Shown here piece by piece: positions 41,001 through 43,554 of a stretch of DNA of 43,554 nt (positions are counted from its first letter, which is position 1; the number at the start of each line of letters is the position of its first letter). The stretch lies in the NCBI GenBank assembly GCA_910584835.1, contig CAJUEG010000015.1:1-43554 (forward strand). Reading direction: 5' to 3'. Source of the stretch: an uncultured Oscillospiraceae bacterium. GTDB taxonomy: Bacteria; Bacillota; Clostridia; Oscillospirales; Oscillospiraceae. A model generated the notes under the pieces. That model saw nothing but the letters and a program-made list of their open reading frames with translations, was not told the origin of the DNA and made no database searches. A program made the position numbers and the translations under genes.

Positions 41001-41429
41001 GAGGTGGACGACGACCTGATCCTGCAGCTGACCACCGGCAGCGCGGAAGGGGACGCCGCGGTGAGCATAAATTATACCTACACCTACCGCGGCGTGGAAT
41101 ACACCGGGATGAGCGCGATCACCATTCAGCTGACAGAGCCGGAGATTCGGACGGATGAGGACGGAACCATTCTCGTCGTCTTTAAGGGCGGCAAGATTGA
41201 CAGCGCCGTAGTGACCAGCGAGAACATGGACGAAGTAAAACTGTCCATTGACGCCGCCGACCCCAGTATGGTCAGCCTGGATGTCCCGCCGGGGGAGACC
41301 GTCACCGTAGAGGCAGCCCTGACCATGGACGGCCGGGAGCATGTGGTGACAGTGACCTTCACGGCGGAAGAAAAGGACGGGGAGCAGGGCGAAGCCGGCG
41401 GCGGAACCGCAGATGCGGGGACAAAGTGA
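35094..41429 (+). CDS. Giant type IV prepilin-like adhesin with GLUG-type repeats
   Basis: 2111 residues, ATG 35094 after AGAGAGGAAAACA. Class III prepilin signal: cleavage expected between Gly12 and Phe13 in RQGFTLVEML, with Glu17 at mature position 5 and a hydrophobic helix following. The rest is an extracellular body. Many units of the GLUG kind (GGLVGLNQGEISGCG, GGLAGGNAGSVINCAV, GGLVGAGLKTITNCYAGG, GGLVGISNMALENCSA) suggest beta-solenoid modules; a Big/Ig-like part with TGVGVTTLTVTYTLDG follows near the C-terminus. No LPxTG or second membrane segment. Ordinary pilins have 120-250 residues, so this is probably a minor pilin carrying a tip adhesin. First gene of the pilus operon. Confidence 0.9.
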   Translation: MEPNKQFRWRQGFTLVEMLAVTAILIILLGVSAVGVVYYARWLKITELDNAAREIYLAAENRAVLLSGSGRLENLVEIRGKEMTVNVDSGPDGAQTAPGYYIHHSGGAEVADLLPAGTIDPALMDGCFYVVYEPKGGSVTDVFYAEDEPNVGGNFQTFYQEVSTSARSARMRMEPMVGYYGGGTAENAKDDALGTPIVIIKNEETLTAEITYAVLPSMADKAVLTAVLTYDGCEIDISPDPAALSREEKDGRVRFSCTILLDSLDGPNFSDLFKYAAGRPGSFGGDFTVTATLTAQGATPSSGSDTDNSLFAEGSGGETAYIANLRHLQNLNKDISQVGGKTGAEQKNDIDCATYLGKDYTFVPIQNEKLSSYNGREFVLHDKLSSYNGREFVLRGLRAQENGEGSGAGLFADAAGTPERPWQFQNIRMVNASVHGTGSAGALVGSARNAAFKNCWVYWEPEAGSAGLRGVLGDNENGYNYQIAGSSAGGLAGLLTGRGTIQNCLSATLVQGKSMAGGLVGTAADTVTITNSYADCYLSGAGAGGLAGTAETLTLQNCYAAGFIEITEIGAGLPAAGLCTAGTVTGTSVYSVMRCSGAEEKWEPLAPGMTGTNCYYLSSAMSSEADERAKTYTDMTSDGFASVLGGSFGGKDQDSHPYNLRTDLALTVYDFPGLTALPHYGDWSAQFVEASLVYYEQYQVNQYGFYGGGVDALKNTQPIKDGYAIAIRQEGDAQTDLKVTIAGQEYEYKAENLHPVTGADGTVYRLAPLPDELVNTDSVSEDFYQSLRFTIGDETHDYYYCPHFAKTAVKTDEMPPAPTGVSVRTPRHLYMLSLYPEYYNGRYSFHQELDLDYAVYTGYKLFPEDFTQVPIGRVDEPFNGLYDGGCRVIKNLVFSPLANTTRAYAGLFGYSSGTLRNIVYLMDPDRQNTVSLGNHSNLYIGGLAGGNAGSVINCAVAGVSLTGNAYTASIYIGGLVGLNQGEISGCGAECAALAADTSNYAHAYVGGLVGLNRSSGIITVSYAVGRASAEADTTSAARVCGFVGYNQGLVQNSYAAMDLSSSGKAVETYGFCGVTDGTQSGTFFLNTGNFTYRDISYNASYTPRKAAQIDYVALTDRTASPVAGMTFAAAGGFPYPTAVRDAAGQPVHYGQWPELMELGIMGVYYWETLEINGEAPTYHLVLLAVDSDKKTVSRLTTLSTAHSDNGVVTDYGYGYYYTASENTQVAIELTAKGINYSQQGAQGDAFSTGTAAEDSAVNAEFAKLMPGYEFHSYHSFGMEKDGGGLYPAGSPNGWFILTRKVGSTTDTVMEFAVNPHFADALSVTLPQGWMPAGGASGEAPGSTQGSPYEVRAVSQLQNINWNGTNCGTDTVIEGDKNCLQFPYLSTSNSTGKYYWLQTHDLNGNNETQTPIAEYHDESGRNTGNLYGWFGGTYDGDGYVIENINIKGQKSSCAGLFGIVYNGTLKDIILYSSDGKGTVTSGHNTGTQSRWYAIGALAAVAASDSDSALQNCAVAGYTIEANTYVYAAGTGDAWGGVEIGGLVGISNMALENCSAHTKIHIPGTARSGNDNMRVGGLVGAGLKTITNCYAGGQIIIDPMTKVNGYPGVTAKGVYIGGIIGGSYFKPLQPNLGTLIGPTALNKTSNELTNCYSYVTLPAYKSNDYIKGLYVLGGTGEINQTTVTGDAANHGTCTITNCYYLDSIEPDLSQVPKMGTSNTQSPAFRSDVKSYNTIEMNYARLDVTKLTYAQLAGTAPIGGRDIYDLLTAFSPVTSHTDDGFSVSGKYSYSSARNLQGLNYPFPTILTREGVYHVHYGDWPLCGIKRENGGAPIELDLFTKPDYTETLELDGVNGGGAWSAKSGDENIADVECTDGKLTVTGTGVGVTTLTVTYTLDGVNYTLPLSVNVTAVLELRTPDSPVRLFTNDTVGVKLTAYGERQGEGNEQELDLNALGVTVTAAAGVYDSALLEAAEVDDDLILQLTTGSAEGDAAVSINYTYTYRGVEYTGMSAITIQLTEPEIRTDEDGTILVVFKGGKIDSAVVTSENMDEVKLSIDAADPSMVSLDVPPGETVTVEAALTMDGREHVVTVTFTAEEKDGEQGEAGGGTADAGTK
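36198..36281 (+). repeat. 42-bp tandem duplication inside the giant prepilin gene
   Basis: The unit at 36198-36239 is followed at once by a second copy at 36240-36281; the first 37 bases are identical. It encodes KLSSYNGREFVL twice. In frame (14 codons), so it does not break the gene. The lack of drift points to a recent slippage event. Confidence 0.95.
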
Positions 41430-41475
41430 GAACCGGTTTTTCCCGAACTCGGACGAAAGGAAGGCGAAGCGCTGC

Positions 41476-42252
41476 GTGAAAAGACTGTGGAAAAAGCTGA
41501 AAGACCAGTGCGGAGCGTCCATCCTGCTGGCCCTGCTGTTTTTCCTGCTGTGCAGCATGGTCGGGGCATCCGTGCTGATGGCGGCGGTGTCCAATGCGGG
41601 GAAAATCCGCAGCAACCGGGAGGAGCAGCAGAAATACCTGCTCCTGTCCTCCGCCCTGCGGCTGGTGTGCGATGAGCTGACCTCGGCGGAATACTACGGG
41701 CAGTACACATATGAGACTTGGATTGAGAAAAAAACCATAGATCACGCGGATGACGGCACTCCGATCACGCCTCCGGTCATACAGACCCACACCTACCATC
41801 GGTATACGCAGGACGCCGGCGATTTTCAGTGCGGCCTGAAAGCGGTGCTGCCGCTGACCCAGGAATTGGACCTTATTTTCGCGTCCAGGTTCCCCCCCAC
41901 ATATGACAACGGCACAATTCACTATATCTACAACAAGAAGGGCGGATCCTTTGTCGCGGTGACGCGCGAGATGGTCCTGGAGGTAGATACGGCTGAAGTG
42001 GACGGGCTGGACGGATCGGAGAACCGTGTCACCGTCAAGGTGCAGATGGATCAGGACCTGCGCATCCGGCTCACGGCCACACTGGGAGAGGTGAAGGACG
42101 GCTACATCTACACCATGGAGGCCCAACTGACCGGCCAGGGCCAGCTGGGGGTTGCCGGATCGGACAGCGCCGTTGTTGGCGGGAATCGGTCCGGGCCGGT
42201 AACATGGACCCTGGAATGGATCGCCAAAAAGGAGGCGGGCGACGGTGCATAA
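41476..42252 (+). CDS. PilX/GspK-like pilus assembly protein
   Basis: 258 residues from GTG 41476 with AAAGGAAGG upstream; ATG 41413, overlapping the previous gene, is possible. A short basic N-terminus (KRLWKKLKDQ) leads to CGASILLALLFFLLCSMVGA, a single membrane helix of the GxxxL type seen at the start of PilX/GspK proteins, then a periplasm-equivalent globular domain. No canonical GFTLVE motif, so processing by prepilin peptidase is uncertain. It lies inside the operon, between the giant prepilin and two small prepilins. Confidence 0.7.
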   Translation: MKRLWKKLKDQCGASILLALLFFLLCSMVGASVLMAAVSNAGKIRSNREEQQKYLLLSSALRLVCDELTSAEYYGQYTYETWIEKKTIDHADDGTPITPPVIQTHTYHRYTQDAGDFQCGLKAVLPLTQELDLIFASRFPPTYDNGTIHYIYNKKGGSFVAVTREMVLEVDTAEVDGLDGSENRVTVKVQMDQDLRIRLTATLGEVKDGYIYTMEAQLTGQGQLGVAGSDSAVVGGNRSGPVTWTLEWIAKKEAGDGA

Positions 42253-42568
42253 GCTGAAAAGCCAGCGGGGAGAAACGCTGGTGGAGACCATGGCGTCTAT
42301 TTTGATCGCCGCGCTGTCCGTGGCCCTGCTGTTCACCTGTGTCATGGTCAGCACGCAGATCGACCGCATGGGCCAAAAGGCGGACGAAGCGTATTACAAA
42401 GCCCTGACCGCCGCGGAGATGCAGACGGCCGACGCAGACTGCCCGGAGAAAAACGGCAGGGTAATCATAGCGGGCCAAAGCGGCGTCAAGGAGGTGCTGG
42501 ACATCACCCTTTACGGCGGCGAGGGGATGTACGCCTACGCCCGCACCGGCGAGGGGACCGGCCCATGA
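42245..42568 (+). CDS. Small prepilin-like protein
   Basis: 107 residues from GTG 42245 with AAGGAGG upstream. Prepilin motif RGETLVETM: cleavage after Gly9 and Glu at mature position 5, but the mature protein would start with Glu rather than Phe/Met. Hydrophobic helix SILIAALSVALLFTCVMVS follows. Globular part very short, in the range of minor pilins that prime assembly. Overlaps both neighbours by a few bases. Confidence 0.8.
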   Translation: MHKLKSQRGETLVETMASILIAALSVALLFTCVMVSTQIDRMGQKADEAYYKALTAAEMQTADADCPEKNGRVIIAGQSGVKEVLDITLYGGEGMYAYARTGEGTGP

Positions 42569-43110
42569 GGGAAAAGCTGCGGAACGAACAGGGCATGACC
42601 CTGGTGGAAATGCTGTGCGCGGTGGCAATCCTGATCCTGCTGGGGCTGATGATGAACACGGGGCTGCAGATGGCCATGCGAAGCTATCGGGACATCACCG
42701 CCCAATCGGAAGTGCAGCTGCTGCTGTCCACCCTGTCCGACGCGTTGGCGGACGATCTGCGCTATGCCCGGGACGTGCGGACAAAGGGTGACGGGTCTCT
42801 GCTGAGCTACAGCAGCGATTCCTACAACAGCGGCGGCCGGGCCACCCTGGAGGTCGGCGAAAACGGGCAGGTGACGGCAGGCGGCAAACGGGTCCTGCCC
42901 GGCGGAGCCTATGGGAACGGCGCCTATGTGGTGCGGGTCATGAAGATTACCTATGCCAGCCGGCCGGACGGCAGCTTTTTCACCATTGAGCTGGAGGTAG
43001 CACAGGCGGAGGGAACGATCAGCGCCCGGACAAAATTCACCGTCCGATGCCTGAGCGGGCCGGAAATCGAGGATGCGGAGCTTAACCCCGGAGAGGAGAG
43101 CGGAGGATGA
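42565..43110 (+). CDS. Type IV prepilin-like protein (PulJ/ComGF-like)
   Basis: 181 residues from ATG 42565, ATGA overlap with the gene before. NEQGMTLVEMLCAVAIL is a canonical class III signal (cleavage after Gly10, Met start, Glu at position 5) with the long N-terminal helix. The following STLSDALADDLRYARDV resembles the helix of J-type minor pseudopilins. Overlaps the ATPase gene by ATGA, so pilins and motor are translationally linked. Confidence 0.85.
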   Translation: MREKLRNEQGMTLVEMLCAVAILILLGLMMNTGLQMAMRSYRDITAQSEVQLLLSTLSDALADDLRYARDVRTKGDGSLLSYSSDSYNSGGRATLEVGENGQVTAGGKRVLPGGAYGNGAYVVRVMKITYASRPDGSFFTIELEVAQAEGTISARTKFTVRCLSGPEIEDAELNPGEESGG

Positions 43111-43554
43111 AATACAACAGGCTTGGTGATATCCTGATTGACAGCGGGGTCATCACCGAGGAGCAGCTGAAGCAGGCCCTGGAATTGCAGGAGGGCAGCG
43201 GCGAGCGGCTCGGCACGGTGCTGCAAACCCATGGCTTTATCACGGAGCGTCAGTTGATCGACACCCTGATGAACCAGCTGGGTGTGGAATACGTAGACCT
43301 GAATTCCCTGTCCATTCCTTCCGAGATGGCGCAGATCCTTCCCAAGAACGTGGCTAAAAAGCACATGGTGGTGCCGGTGCGGGCCACCCGCACGGATATC
43401 CACCTGGCCATGGCCGACCCGCTGAACTTTGTGGCGATAGAGGAGGTCAGGGCCATCACCCACCGCCGGGTGCTCCCGCTGATCGCCGCCGCCGCGGCGG
43501 TGGAGCGGGCGGTGCAGAACCTGTACAGCAACCAGGGGGCCATGCGGGCCATCG
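43107..43554 (+). CDS. pilB: PilB/GspE-type assembly ATPase, N-terminal part (cut by window end)
   Basis: ATG 43107 after GGAGAGGAGAGCGGAGG; open to the last base, about 149 codons. RLGDILIDSGVITEEQLKQA and then QALELQEGSGERLGTVL are the repeated half-motifs of the MshEN (GSPII_E N-terminal) domain, followed by VEYVDLNSLSIPSEMAQILP and MADPLNFVAIEEV. In PilB and GspE this domain precedes the ATPase core and in some binds cyclic-di-GMP. The Walker motifs would lie beyond the window. It confirms that the preceding prepilins belong to a motor-driven pilus or pseudopilus. Confidence 0.92.
   Translation, partial: MKYNRLGDILIDSGVITEEQLKQALELQEGSGERLGTVLQTHGFITERQLIDTLMNQLGVEYVDLNSLSIPSEMAQILPKNVAKKHMVVPVRATRTDIHLAMADPLNFVAIEEVRAITHRRVLPLIAAAAAVERAVQNLYSNQGAMRAI

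Noticed and set aside
35880..41615. Very long antisense frames opposite the giant prepilin gene
   Set aside because: They arise from GC-rich third positions of a repetitive gene; no recognisable domains, no start signals.

Overview
The window looks like chromosome of a GC-rich, flagellated, anaerobic Firmicute of the Clostridia (an Oscillibacter/Flavonifractor-like Oscillospirales member is my best guess). The reasons are the Clostridia-type flagellin, a consensus SigD promoter, AGGAGG ribosome sites, an AgrC/LytTR two-component pair, a type I-C-like CRISPR repeat and a type IV pilin operon of Gram-positive style. The genus is inference; there is no rRNA here.

Layout. (1) 1-3540 is a graveyard of mobile DNA: the degenerate trailer end of a CRISPR array, an IS3-family element abutting its last repeat with an amber-interrupted transposase, a tRNA/tmRNA-3'-end-like scar with terminator, a frameshifted serine recombinase, a perfect sigma-28 promoter flanked by two copies of a hairpin repeat, a TnpB (IS605 OrfB) remnant, and a CsrA-like small ORF. 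(2) 3547-5322 is a full flagellin gene ending in a strong terminator. (3) 5478-30146 is a co-directional run of about 20 genes, most overlapping by ATGA, which I read as a flagellin/surface glycan modification island. It holds two large glycosyltransferases, CDP-glucose formation and 4,6-dehydration (rfbF, rfbG), UDP-galactopyranose mutase, a split transketolase, an acetolactate-synthase-like ThDP enzyme, an SDR and an aldo/keto reductase, three FkbM methyltransferases and a radical SAM protein. It ends in a phosphonate module: CysC-like kinase, cytidylyltransferase-PEP mutase fusion, radical SAM-cytidylyltransferase fusion, phosphonopyruvate decarboxylase and PHP phosphatase. (4) 30448-34225 holds a GH13 glucosidase with its own promoter and, convergent to it, an AgrC-like kinase and LytTR regulator. 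(5) 34567-43554 has an XRE repressor gene divergent from a type IV pilus-like operon. That operon starts with a 2111-residue prepilin carrying GLUG-type repeats, followed by three small prepilin-like proteins and the start of a PilB/GspE ATPase cut by the window edge.

How the genes may work together. The phosphonate module resembles the first steps of fosfomycin biosynthesis (Fom1 = cytidylyltransferase-PEP mutase, Fom2 = decarboxylase, Fom3 = radical SAM enzyme acting on a CMP-phosphonate). It also resembles Campylobacter phosphoramidate capsule biosynthesis, where a CysC homologue phosphorylates the 3'-OH of a CDP-linked donor. Together with the PHP phosphatase this suggests a PAPS-like, 3'-phosphorylated CMP-phosphonate donor used to decorate a glycan, plausibly on the flagellin encoded next door. 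The sugar side may be a branched-chain CDP-deoxyhexose built by the ThDP enzymes. The gene families are read from sequence; the pathway and its target are inference.
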